Shown piece by piece: positions 6,118-13,984 of a DNA stretch of 14,431 nucleotides. A program made the translations under genes and the position numbers. The stretch is from an uncultured Chloroflexota bacterium. Lineage in GTDB: Bacteria; Chloroflexota; Dehalococcoidia; CAUJGQ01. How positions within the stretch are numbered: position 1 is the first letter of the stretch; every line of letters begins with the position of its first letter. The stretch covers positions 1-14,431 of the forward strand of contig CALFMN010000071.1 in assembly GCA_937879875.1 (NCBI GenBank), given 5' to 3'. Under the pieces are notes generated by a model. It did not search any database, had not been told where the DNA came from, and saw nothing but the letters and a program-made list of their open reading frames with translations.

Positions 6118-7116
6118 ATGTCGCGCGAGATCCGCCTGGCGGCCCGCCCGGTCGGGTTGCCGAAACCCTCGGACTTCGAGTTGGTCGATCTGCCCGACCC
6201 GCGGCCGGGTGAGGGCGAGCTGCTGGTCCGCAACCTGTTTATGTCCGTCGATCCGTACATGCGCGGACGCATGAACGATGTGAAGTCCTACACGCCGCCG
6301 TTCGCGCTGGGCAAGCCGCTGGAAGGCGGCGCCGTGGGCCGAGTCGAGCAGTCACGCCGGCCGGAGTTTGTGCCCGGCGACTTTGTGACGAGCAACCTCG
6401 GCTGGCGCGACCAATTCGTCAGCGACGGCCGCGGGCTGGGCAAAATCGACGCGGCCGCGGCGCCGGCCACCGCCTATCTCGGCGTGCTGGGCGGCACGGG
6501 GCTCACGGCGTACGTCGGCCTGCTCGACATCGGCAAGCCGAAACCGGGCGAAACGGTCTTCGTCTCGGCGGCCGCCGGCGCGGTCGGCAGCGTGGTCGGC
6601 CAGATCGCCAAAATCGCCGGCTGCCGCGTGGTGGGCAGCGCCGGCTCGCCCGCCAAAGTCGCCTATCTGCGCGACGATCTGGGCTTCGACGCCGCGATCG
6701 ACTACCACGCGGAGCCGCTGGAGCAGGCGCTGGCGCGGCACTGTCCGGACGGCATCGACATCTATTTCGACAACGTGGGCGGCGACCATCTGCAGGCAGC
6801 GCTGGCGCTGATGAATCCCTTCGGGCGTATTCCGGCCTGCGGCATGATCTCGCAGTACAACAACAGCGTGCCCGCGCCCGGCCCGAACAACCTCACGGCG
6901 ATCGTGCGCAGCCGCCTGACCGTGCAGGGCTTCATCATCTCCGACCACCTGGATCGGCGCCCGGCCTTCCTCGCGGAGATGACAGGCTGGCTGCGCGAGG
7001 GCAAAGTCAGGCCGCGCGAAACGATCATCGCCGGGCTGGAGAATGCGCCGCGCGCCCTGATCGGCCTGCTGCAGGGAGAAAATATCGGCAAGATGCTGGT
7101 GCAGATCGGCGGATGA
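6118..7116 (+). CDS. NADP-dependent medium-chain oxidoreductase, CurA / leukotriene B4 dehydrogenase-like
   Basis: A 332-aa zinc-free MDR-superfamily alkenal/one reductase that reduces activated C=C bonds of enones with NADPH. Family marks: N-terminal GroES-like part with M-S-V-D-P-Y-M-R-G-R (42-51); G-G-T-G-L-T-A-Y (125-132) at the domain junction; nucleotide-binding loop AAAGAVGS (151-158); FDNVGG in the middle of the Rossmann domain; GMISQYN; the C-terminal R-x-x-V-Q-G-F segment; and an ending GKMLVQIGG. Length matches the family. AAGGAG at 6105-6110 gives ideal spacing to the ATG. It is monocistronic, convergent with the GGDEF-EAL gene. Probable role is detoxification of reactive aldehydes or quinones; the physiological substrate is unknown. 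Confidence 0.93.
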   Translation: MSREIRLAARPVGLPKPSDFELVDLPDPRPGEGELLVRNLFMSVDPYMRGRMNDVKSYTPPFALGKPLEGGAVGRVEQSRRPEFVPGDFVTSNLGWRDQFVSDGRGLGKIDAAAAPATAYLGVLGGTGLTAYVGLLDIGKPKPGETVFVSAAAGAVGSVVGQIAKIAGCRVVGSAGSPAKVAYLRDDLGFDAAIDYHAEPLEQALARHCPDGIDIYFDNVGGDHLQAALALMNPFGRIPACGMISQYNNSVPAPGPNNLTAIVRSRLTVQGFIISDHLDRRPAFLAEMTGWLREGKVRPRETIIAGLENAPRALIGLLQGENIGKMLVQIGG

Positions 7117-7140
7117 CCGTCTGGCCGTGGGCCGGCCGTA

Positions 7141-7293
7141 TCAGGCGGCGCGCCGGCGCGGGGCAGGGCGCTCGCGCGCCGGCGTTGCCGGCAGGCAGCG
7201 GCCGCCGGCCGCCAGCATCGCCTCGATCGTGGTGACGGGCTGCGGTTGGGCAAAGAGGTAGCCCTGACCTCGCCGGCAGCCGAGGCTGCGCAG
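7141..7293 (-). other. In-frame remainder of the EAL domain beyond an amber codon
   Basis: After the TAG at 7294-7296 the same frame stays open for 50 codons to a TGA at 7141-7143. It encodes L-R-S-L-G-C, then GQGYLFAQP, which is the conserved end of EAL domains (normally LGC-x-x-GQGYLF-x-x-P), followed by an Arg/Pro-rich tail. The codon therefore sits where family members have an ordinary residue, most simply GAG (Glu) changed to TAG. Confidence 0.8.
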
Positions 7294-7308
7294 CTAGCGG
7301 AGCTGCGC
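7288..7308. repeat. 8-bp inverted repeat spanning the amber codon
   Basis: Arms 7288-7295 and 7301-7308 are exact reverse complements around a 5-nt loop; the TAG overlaps the loop-stem border. Restoring GAG would lengthen the arms to 9 bp. It may favour mutation or misreading at this spot. Confidence 0.6.
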
Positions 7309-9843
7309 CGGCGTCTCGATCCCCTCGACGATCACGTCGAGGCCCAGCGCCCGCGCCGTGGCTGTGACGGCGCGCACGATCGCCACGGCGCCCTTGTCGT
7401 GGCCGAGTGCGAGCACGAACGAGCGGTCGATCTTGACGGTGTCGACGGGAAAGCGCAGCAGGTAGCTGAGCGACGAGTAGCCCGTGCCGAAGTCGTCGAT
7501 CGCCAGTTGTACGCCCAGCTCCTTGCAGGCGCGCAGCGTGGCGATCGTCAGATCCGTGTCCCCCATCATCGCCGTTTCGGTGATTTCGAGGCGCAGCGCC
7601 TCGGGGCTCAGATCCGCCCGCCCGAGCGCTTCGGCCACCTGCTCCACCAAATTGCGCTGCTCGAACTGCCGCGCCGCGAGGTTCACGCTCATCACGAAGG
7701 GCAGCCGGGCATCGCGGCCCTGTTGCCAGATCGCGGCCTGGCGGCACGCCTCCTCCAGCACCCAGCGGCCGAGCGGCACGACCAGGCCGGAGTCTTCCGC
7801 GAGGGGGATGAAGGTGCTGGGCGGCAGCAGACCGCGCTCGGGATGCTGCCAGCGCACCAGCGCCTCGACGCCGAGCATCAGCCCGTCGGCGAGGCGTACC
7901 TCCGGCTGATAGTGCAGCACAAACTCGCCGCGATCGAGCGCCCGGCGCAGATCGGCTTCGAGATCGAGCCGGTCCTGCACCTGCGCGTGCAGACCGGCGT
8001 CGAAGAGCACGGCCTGGGCCTTGCCGGCGCCTTTCGCCTGGTAGAGGGCGATGTCCGCCTGGCGCAACAGCTCCTCTGGTTCCAGCCGATGCGGCATGCC
8101 GAACGCAATACCGATGCTTGCCGTCACGGCCACTTCGCGGCCCGACAGCCTGATCGGCGCCCGCGCGGCATCGAGGATGCGTGCGGCGATGCGCAGCACG
8201 CCGGACGCGGCCAGCGGACCGCTGAGCAAGACGGCGAACTCATCGCCGCCGAAGCGAGCGACCAGATCGCCTGGCCGCATGCAGTCGCGCAGGCGCAGGG
8301 CGATCGCATGCAACAGCTCGTCGCCGGCCTGGTGTCCCAGGCTGTCGTTGATCACCTTGAACCCGTCGAGGTCGATGAAGAGCACCGCGAGCGATTCCGG
8401 ATCGCGCTGCCGCTCGGCGCAGGCGGCGCGCAGCTGTTCGAGAAAGGCCGGCCGGTTCGGCAGCTCCGTCACGGCATCGCAGAAGGCCTGCCGGGCGAGC
8501 TGCGCTTCGAGCCGCTTGCGTTCCGTGACATCGCGCACGTTGAGCACGATGCTGCGCACCTGTGGATGATCCAGCAGGTTGGTGGAGCGGACCTCGACGA
8601 CGCGGCGCGAGCCATCGCGATGCGGGACGCGGTACTCCATCGGCTCGGCCGCCGCGGTCAACGCGGCGATCAGATTGACGGCGCTGGCCGGCTCCGCCGT
8701 CGCGGCCTCGGCGTCGCGTTCGTGCACGACTGCCCAATCGAGCGCGCTTTGGCCGGTGAGTTCGTCGGGTGTGTAGCCGAGCACGCGCTGCACGGACGGA
8801 CTGACGTACTGCACGCGCCCGTCGGCGTCGAGCACGAGGATCACGTCCGAGCCGTTCTGCACGAGGGCGCGGAAGCGCTCTTCGCTCGCGCGCAGCGCCG
8901 CCTCGGCGTGCTTGCGCTCGGCGATGTCGCGGCCGATGCCTTGAATGCCGGCCGGACGTCCGGCCTCGTGCAGCAGCCGTACGCTCACTTCGAGAGGAAC
9001 GCGGCGCCGCTGCTTCGTGATCAGTGTCAGTTCAAACGCCGGGACGTGATCGCCGGCGAGCAAGCGTCTGCCGATCTCTTCGACCAGGGCCAGATCCTCG
9101 TGCGCCACCAACTGGCGCACGCGCATCGAGAGCAGCTCATCGCGGCTGTAGCCGGTCAAGCGTTCGGCGGCACGATTGGCCGAGGTGAAGGCGCCGCGCA
9201 GATCGTGCGTGTAGATCAGGTCGTTGGCGTTCTCGAACAGCTCGCGGTAGCGCTCTTCGCCGTGCCGCAGCGAGTCCAGCGCCAGGGCCAGTTGCTGGCG
9301 CGAGCGGGCGCGCTCGATCGCCACGACGGTTTGCTCCGCGATCATCGTGAGCAGCATCTCGTCGCGTTCGCTGAAGGGCCGGCCGTCGCGCCGGTTGTAG
9401 AGCGTCAGCATCCCGAGTACCTGGGCATCGGCGCCGAGCAGCGGCACGGTGAGCTGGGTGCGCAGGCCCATCCGCTCGTCGGTGGCGTGGTCGGAGAGCG
9501 GGTCGAGCGCAAGGTCAGCGCTGCGGTAGGGGCGCCCGTGGCTGATCACCCAGCCGGTGATGCTGCCGTCCAGCAGCAAGGGGTATTCGGTCGTGCGCCA
9601 CTGGCCGCCGGCCTGCAGCGACTGAAACAGGACGGTGTCATCATGGCACAGCCCGACGGCCGCGAGTCCCGCGCCGTACAGCGCAGCAGCCCGCTCGGCA
9701 ATGGCGCGCACCATCGCGTCCTCGGACTCGGCGGCGTTCAGGGCCGCCGTGATCGCGAGCAGGGCTGTCACCTCGCGGTGATCGCCCAGGCGACGCGACA
9801 ATGCCTGCGTCGATGCCATCGGCCGGCACACCTGCCCATACAT
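7294..9843 (-). CDS. GAF-PAS-PAS-GGDEF-EAL cyclic-di-GMP protein, truncated by an amber codon
   Basis: An 849-aa cytoplasmic sensor, as read to the TAG. Domains: GAF about 25-180, PAS about 195-312, PAS about 322-445, GGDEF about 450-610, EAL about 625-849. The GGDEF signature is intact (532-536), with the inhibitory RxxD site (RPGD, 523-526) five residues before it, so cyclase activity is plausible. The EAL catalytic set is present: EAL at 660-662, N-L-A-A-R, E-I-T-E-T, D-D-F-G-T-G, K-I-D-R and V-E-G-I-E. The final barrel segment with GQGYLF lies beyond the stop. Loss of it should impair folding or phosphodiesterase activity, leaving possibly a cyclase-only protein, unless the TAG is read through or is an error. 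No transmembrane segment. The start is ATG 9843 or 9819; the long Arg-rich upstream extension is a shadow of the next gene. Confidence 0.88.
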   Translation of the reverse strand: MYGQVCRPMASTQALSRRLGDHREVTALLAITAALNAAESEDAMVRAIAERAAALYGAGLAAVGLCHDDTVLFQSLQAGGQWRTTEYPLLLDGSITGWVISHGRPYRSADLALDPLSDHATDERMGLRTQLTVPLLGADAQVLGMLTLYNRRDGRPFSERDEMLLTMIAEQTVVAIERARSRQQLALALDSLRHGEERYRELFENANDLIYTHDLRGAFTSANRAAERLTGYSRDELLSMRVRQLVAHEDLALVEEIGRRLLAGDHVPAFELTLITKQRRRVPLEVSVRLLHEAGRPAGIQGIGRDIAERKHAEAALRASEERFRALVQNGSDVILVLDADGRVQYVSPSVQRVLGYTPDELTGQSALDWAVVHERDAEAATAEPASAVNLIAALTAAAEPMEYRVPHRDGSRRVVEVRSTNLLDHPQVRSIVLNVRDVTERKRLEAQLARQAFCDAVTELPNRPAFLEQLRAACAERQRDPESLAVLFIDLDGFKVINDSLGHQAGDELLHAIALRLRDCMRPGDLVARFGGDEFAVLLSGPLAASGVLRIAARILDAARAPIRLSGREVAVTASIGIAFGMPHRLEPEELLRQADIALYQAKGAGKAQAVLFDAGLHAQVQDRLDLEADLRRALDRGEFVLHYQPEVRLADGLMLGVEALVRWQHPERGLLPPSTFIPLAEDSGLVVPLGRWVLEEACRQAAIWQQGRDARLPFVMSVNLAARQFEQRNLVEQVAEALGRADLSPEALRLEITETAMMGDTDLTIATLRACKELGVQLAIDDFGTGYSSLSYLLRFPVDTVKIDRSFVLALGHDKGAVAIVRAVTATARALGLDVIVEGIETPAQLR

Positions 9844-9995
9844 CTCATTCCAATATCGATGTATCGCCGCCGGGCTTAAGTGCCATGGCGGCGGCGTTGG
9901 GGACGTCACCCGATCAGACAGGCGCAGGGCGGCTGCGATGCGGCGTCGCCCCAGCGTTCGCGGCCTGCTCGCGCTCCGGTGTGGAGCACCGGCGC

Positions 9996-10856
9996 TCAGA
10001 GCAACAGCCGTTCGAAGGCTTCGGCGGACAAGTCGGCCGGCACCGGCCGGCCGGCGCCGTAGCGCACGCTGGCGCCCGCCGCATGGCCGGATACCGCTGC
10101 CTGCCCCTCGTTCACCAGCCGGCGCAGCGCCCGATCCACGGCCTGCGGATCGTGCAGGATCGGCAGGCCGAGCCGGCTGCGAAAGGGGATGCGGGCGCGG
10201 GCGACGGTGCCGCTGAACAGCTCGCGCTCGCGCAGGTACAGCACGGCGAGCGCATGATCGAAGGCGCCCTGCGGAAAGCGCACGGGCAGGTGCCGCTCCA
10301 GCAGTCCGGCGAGCGTGTCGGCTGGCGTCCGCGGCGTGAGCGTGACGCGGTGCGCCTCCCAGTCGCCACGCGTTCCGGTCCAGTACGTCCAGAGGCCGAA
10401 GACGGCGCGGAGTTGCCGGCCCAGCGCCGAGGCGCCGCCCGATGCTGCCGGCGCCTCGGCCGCGGCTTCGAGGGCGCGGCGCACGCGGTTCGTGGGCAGT
10501 GTCAGGTCGCAGTCCGTTCGCCGCGGCTCGATGAGCAGCAAGGCGTTCGCATAGGTCGTGCCCCAATCGACGATCAGCAGCCGTTCGCGCTCACCCAGCG
10601 GACGCAGGGCAAGCACGAGCCCGAGGTCGCCCGTATCCAGCCGCCGGCGCTCGGCCAGGAATCGTCGCCAGGCCGGCGAGCCGCGCAGGTACACCGATCC
10701 CTCGCGCAGCGGCCGCGGCGCCTGGTCGAGCGGCACAGCGTAGAGCACACAGCGCGGCGTGCCGGCGAGCGCCCGTAGCCCATCGAGCACCCACGCCCAC
10801 GCGCGGCTGTGCTCGGCGTCCGGCCGTCCCTGGTGCGATAGTTGCGCTCGGTCCAC
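9996..10856 (-). CDS. Protein of unknown function, 286 aa
   Basis: I place the start at the GTG at 10856, since GGAAGGA lies immediately upstream (10860-10866, short 3-nt spacing). Residues before it in the open frame are Arg/Pro-rich and look noncoding. The protein is soluble and alpha-beta. Recognisable-looking blocks are RCVLYAVPLDQ, GSPAWRRFLAERR, GLVLALRPLG, LLIVDWGTTYANALLLIEP, VFGLWTYWTGTRGDWEAH, and a C-terminal helical portion (AVDRALRRLVNEGQAAV) that could be a winged-helix element. It vaguely recalls the C-terminal part of large AAA-type DUF499 proteins, but I cannot confirm this. It precedes the GGDEF-EAL gene on the same strand with 152 nt between them, so co-transcription is possible but not shown. 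Confidence 0.75.
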   Translation of the reverse strand: MDRAQLSHQGRPDAEHSRAWAWVLDGLRALAGTPRCVLYAVPLDQAPRPLREGSVYLRGSPAWRRFLAERRRLDTGDLGLVLALRPLGERERLLIVDWGTTYANALLLIEPRRTDCDLTLPTNRVRRALEAAAEAPAASGGASALGRQLRAVFGLWTYWTGTRGDWEAHRVTLTPRTPADTLAGLLERHLPVRFPQGAFDHALAVLYLRERELFSGTVARARIPFRSRLGLPILHDPQAVDRALRRLVNEGQAAVSGHAAGASVRYGAGRPVPADLSAEAFERLLL

Positions 10857-11089
10857 AGTTCCTTCCTGTCGCGGGCGGCGCCAGCGCCGAGCAGCGCGCT
10901 GCTGCAGCGAGGATAGCGCACCAGGGCTGCGCACGGCGATCGCGCACCGTGGCCCGCCGTCTCCCGGCCCGGGCGAGCGTCCGTCCGGGCGCCGCGATGC
11001 GAGCATGAGGACCGGCCAGGCACGGCCCGGCGACGGGCATCCGTTCAACCACGTGCAGGATGGCGGTCTGCAACGGCTCAGGGGCTACT
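10857..11089. other. Intergenic spacer between two minus-strand genes
   Basis: Frames here are Arg/Ala-rich shadows without RBS. A 12-bp palindrome occurs at 10891-10902. No terminator with a T-run is visible behind the regulator gene, and no promoter can be assigned for the unknown gene. Confidence 0.4.
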
Positions 11090-13486
11090 TCAGGGGCCAC
11101 ACGATACGGGGGCGTCGAGCGGCGCCTCTTCGAGAGCAAGGGCCACGGCCGCGTCCAGCGGCAGCGCCTCACCCTGCGCCACTGCCGCGGCAAACGCGAC
11201 GTCGCTCAACGTGCGCCGCACGGCCCGCACGACGTACTCGTACTCGCGCACGTTGGCCGGCGCCAGAGGTGCGCCCAACGCCTCGCGCAGCGCCTGCATC
11301 GCTCCGAGGATCTGCGCCGCCCGCGCGGGCTGTGCCTGTGCCACGAGCACCGCCGCCATATCCATCAGGCCGAAGACCATGAACGCGCGGTCGCCGACCG
11401 TGTGGTGCCCTGCCAGCCCTGCGCGAATGAACCCCGCTGCCCTGCCAGGATCGCCCTGATGCAGCACGGACCCGCCGAGCATCGTCTGCGTGATCGCCGT
11501 CCAGCGTCCGTCTCCGAGCCGCCGAAAGCGCGAGAGGCTCTCCTCAAGCAGCGTTACGGAACGCGCAGCATCGCCCTGAAAGCGGACGGTGACGCCGAGC
11601 GTCAGCAGCGCGAGGGCGATGCCCGCGTCGTTCTCCGCAGCACGGTACAGCGCCAGGCTCTGCTCGACCAGCGCCGCCGAGCGCTCGAACCCGCCCTGCC
11701 GCCGCCGAACCGCGCCGAGGTAGACGAGCGCCTCGGCCTCGATCGCGCGGTCAGCCAGCGATCGTGCCATGTCGAGGCTTGCTTCAAGCAGCGTTGCGGC
11801 CTCGTCAAGGTGGGTCTGCCATTGCGCCAGCCGGCCGCCGGCGAGCAGCGCCTTCGCCCGCAGCGCCGCGGGGACGGCGCCGGCCGTCGGCATGGCGAGC
11901 AACAACTCGATCCAGCGCCGCCCCTCTTCAAGATGGCCGCGGCCCTCCCAGAAGGGGGCCAGCGCGGTGGCGAGCCGCAGCCCGATCTCGGCGTTGCCGT
12001 CCGCAGCGGCCAGATTCAGCGCGGCTCGCAGGTTGTTGTGTTCCTCCTCCAACCGCCCCAGCCAGGCGACCTGGTCTGGGCCGCGCAGCTCCGGCTGGGC
12101 GCGCTCCGCGAGGTCGCGGTAGTGGTCGGCGTGCCGGTGGCGCGTGAGTTCCGTCTCGTCCGCGGTCTCCAGCTTTTCGGCCGCGTACTCACGAATGCTC
12201 TCCAGCAGGGAGTAGCGGGCAACCTCACCGCCGGTATCCGCGACGACGAGGGACTTATCCACCAGTGCGGAGAGGGGATCGAGCACCTGCCACGGCGCGA
12301 TCTCCTCACCGCCGCAAATGACCTCGGCCGCCTCCAGCGTCCACCCACCCACGAACACGGCGAGGCGGCGCAGCACGGCGCGCTCGGCGTCGCTGAGCAG
12401 GTCGTAGCTCCAGTCCACCAGGGAGCGCAGGGTCTGATGGCGCGGCGGAGTCTGCCGCGACGCGCCGGCGAGCAGCAGGAAGCGCTGCTGCAGCCTGGCG
12501 GCGATCTGTTCGGGGGAGAGCACGCGCACCCAGGCCGCTGCCAGCTCGATCGCCAGCGGCAGGCCATCCAGCCGCCGGCAGATCTCAGCGACGGCGCCCG
12601 CGTTCTCGGCTGCGAACGCGAATTCGCGGCGCGCGGCCTGCGCACGATCGACGAACAGCCGTATCGCCGCGAACTCCAGCAGCGCCGCGCCGGCATTCGC
12701 TCCGGCGCTCGGCCAATCAGCCGGCGGCAGGGGCAGCGGCGGCACCTGATAGACCTGCTCGCCCCGGATGCCCAGCCGCTCGCGGCTGGTCGCGGCGACG
12801 GTGGTCCGCGGGCATTCCCGCAACAACGTGGCTACCAGTTCGGCGCAGGCCGCCAGAACGTGCTCGCAGTTGTCGAGCACGAGCAACGCCGTCCGCCGGG
12901 CCAGCCAATCGGCGATGGCGGGCGTGAAGGGGCGTCCCGACACCTCGCGCACATCGAGCACAGCGGCGACGGCCTGCGGCACCAGCGCCGGCGTGCTGAG
13001 CGGAGTGAGATCGACATACCAGATACCGTCCTGGAACTGGCGCTCCGCGGCCCGCGCCACTTCGGCAACCAGGCGCGTCTTGCCGACGCCGCCGGAGCCG
13101 GTGAGCGTGAGCAGCCGCCGCCCTTCCCCAAGGAGCTGACCAAGCGAGGTCAGATCTCGTTCGCGCCCCACGAAGCTGGTCAACGGCACGGGAAGCGTGT
13201 GGCCGGGCGGCGTTGGCGCGGAGGCACGCGGCGCGGTGTTGGCGTGCGTGCGAGGGCGTGACGCCGCGGCCATCAGCGCCGCGCGGTCGGCGGACCCGAG
13301 CCCGAGCGCGTCGGCAAGCAGGCGCACCGTCTCGCGGTAGGGCGCCTGCCGCGTGCCGCGCTCCAGCGCCGAGATCGCCGCGGTGCTGAGCTTTGACTGC
13401 TCCGCCAGCGCCTCCTGCGTGAGCCCCGCGGCCACGCGCAGGCGCCGCAGCAGCTCGCCGAAGGCCCCCGTGTTCTCGTCAGTCAT
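11090..13486 (-). CDS. XRE-HTH / NB-ARC ATPase / TPR transcriptional regulator
   Basis: A 798-aa STAND-type regulator. Residues about 7-62 form an XRE (Cro/CI) helix-turn-helix (LRVAAGLTQEALAEQSKLS, then ISALERGTR). A Pro/Ala linker leads to an AAA/NB-ARC ATPase: entry motif SFVGRERDL (104-112), Walker A GSGGVGKT (130-137), Walker B LLVLDNCEHV (201-210), sensor region T-S-R-E-R-L-G-I (233-240) and a GLPLAIELAAAW motif. Residues from about 480 are TPR-like repeats (HLEEGRRWIELLL, ALVYLGAVRRRQGG, and others) that would sense a ligand or partner. The likely role is an ATP-gated transcription switch; target unknown. GGGGA about 8 nt upstream supports the ATG at 13486; the open frame extends further upstream but is noncoding in character. 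A 12-bp triple repeat lies 80 nt upstream. Such proteins are abundant in Chloroflexota and Actinomycetota. Confidence 0.93.
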   Translation of the reverse strand: MTDENTGAFGELLRRLRVAAGLTQEALAEQSKLSTAAISALERGTRQAPYRETVRLLADALGLGSADRAALMAAASRPRTHANTAPRASAPTPPGHTLPVPLTSFVGRERDLTSLGQLLGEGRRLLTLTGSGGVGKTRLVAEVARAAERQFQDGIWYVDLTPLSTPALVPQAVAAVLDVREVSGRPFTPAIADWLARRTALLVLDNCEHVLAACAELVATLLRECPRTTVAATSRERLGIRGEQVYQVPPLPLPPADWPSAGANAGAALLEFAAIRLFVDRAQAARREFAFAAENAGAVAEICRRLDGLPLAIELAAAWVRVLSPEQIAARLQQRFLLLAGASRQTPPRHQTLRSLVDWSYDLLSDAERAVLRRLAVFVGGWTLEAAEVICGGEEIAPWQVLDPLSALVDKSLVVADTGGEVARYSLLESIREYAAEKLETADETELTRHRHADHYRDLAERAQPELRGPDQVAWLGRLEEEHNNLRAALNLAAADGNAEIGLRLATALAPFWEGRGHLEEGRRWIELLLAMPTAGAVPAALRAKALLAGGRLAQWQTHLDEAATLLEASLDMARSLADRAIEAEALVYLGAVRRRQGGFERSAALVEQSLALYRAAENDAGIALALLTLGVTVRFQGDAARSVTLLEESLSRFRRLGDGRWTAITQTMLGGSVLHQGDPGRAAGFIRAGLAGHHTVGDRAFMVFGLMDMAAVLVAQAQPARAAQILGAMQALREALGAPLAPANVREYEYVVRAVRRTLSDVAFAAAVAQGEALPLDAAVALALEEAPLDAPVSCGP

Positions 13487-13565
13487 GCGGCGTCCCCGTG
13501 TGCGCGATCCCGCCGCGGCGAGCCGGGATGCGACGGAAGCGGCCGCCGGCGCGCTCCCGGACGCG

Positions 13566-13604
13566 ACCCGTACAGTTCGCAACTGTACGGGTAACTGTAC
13601 GGGT
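13566..13604. promoter_or_regulatory. Triple 12-bp repeat, probable operator
   Basis: Three exact copies of AACTGTACGGGT: one inverted (13566-13577), two direct and abutting (13581-13592 and 13593-13604). The first pair forms a perfect 12-bp dyad around CGC. It lies in the 217-bp divergent region between the XRE regulator and a small gene, more AT-rich than its surroundings, which is typical of an operator. Autoregulation by the XRE protein is the natural guess. No -35/-10 pair can be assigned with confidence. Confidence 0.7.
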
Positions 13605-13703
13605 TGTGCGTGGTCAGGCCGCCGCCGCCCCACCAATGATAGCCCCATCGGATAGCAACGGCGCCGGCAGTGCGAAGCGCGTGCAACAGCATGGAGGTCG
13701 GTT

Positions 13704-13955
13704 ATGGAATCCATCGGCAAGCTCACCCAGCTCGTGGCCGACGTCGAATGGCAGCAGCGGCACGCGACAAACGCCGTGCGCCCAGCCACACGCAGGACGG
13801 AGGACGCGCAACTCGGGGCCGCGATCGCGATCACGCTGCCCTTCGAGCCGCACCGCGACCTCGGTCGCATCGTACGCGCGTTCATCCGGGCACCACGCGC
13901 TGACCCGGTGCTGCGGTCCCGGGCTGGCCAGGTCGGCAGCGCTGACACGTCCTGA
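13704..13955 (+). CDS. Small protein of unknown function
   Basis: An 83-aa frame beginning at an ATG preceded by GGAGG (13693-13697, 6-nt spacing) and ending in two consecutive TGA codons. The N-terminus MESIGKLTQLVADVEWQQRHA is a plausible amphipathic helix; the middle has a strand (AAIAITLPFEP) and the end is Arg-rich and probably disordered. There is no signal peptide and no family I recognise. It is divergent from the XRE/NB-ARC regulator across the repeat operator and lies 29 nt before the glycine-rich gene, so it may share that operon and be controlled by the regulator. Confidence 0.55.
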   Translation: MESIGKLTQLVADVEWQQRHATNAVRPATRRTEDAQLGAAIAITLPFEPHRDLGRIVRAFIRAPRADPVLRSRAGQVGSADTS

Positions 13956-13984
13956 TGAGAACGGAACTTCAAAAGGAGCACGCC

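Noticed and set aside
7436..7445. Another TGTCGA hexamer, as in the ECF42 promoter
   Set aside because: It lies inside the EAL coding sequence; further copies near 11766 and 12865 are also intragenic. A six-base word is expected by chance in GC-rich DNA.
7246..9879. An 877-codon open frame on the plus strand
   Set aside because: It is antisense to the GGDEF-EAL gene, whose domains are unmistakable. Its translation is His/Arg/Gln/Glu-rich with no domain, a usual artefact of GC-rich third positions.
9844..10566. N-terminal extension of the GGDEF-EAL protein
   Set aside because: Arg/Ala-rich translation that overlaps the unknown 286-aa gene in another frame; the GAF domain begins shortly after the ATG at 9843 or 9819.
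11090..11110. Possible second Sec codon at the end of the XRE regulator, which ends Ser-Cys-Gly-Pro-UGA
   Set aside because: The frame reaches another TGA five codons later, and no conserved motif or SECIS-like hairpin is present. It is an ordinary stop.
11060..13261. A 733-codon open frame on the plus strand
   Set aside because: It is antisense to the XRE/NB-ARC/TPR gene and has the same shadow composition (Arg, Gln, His-rich, no motifs).
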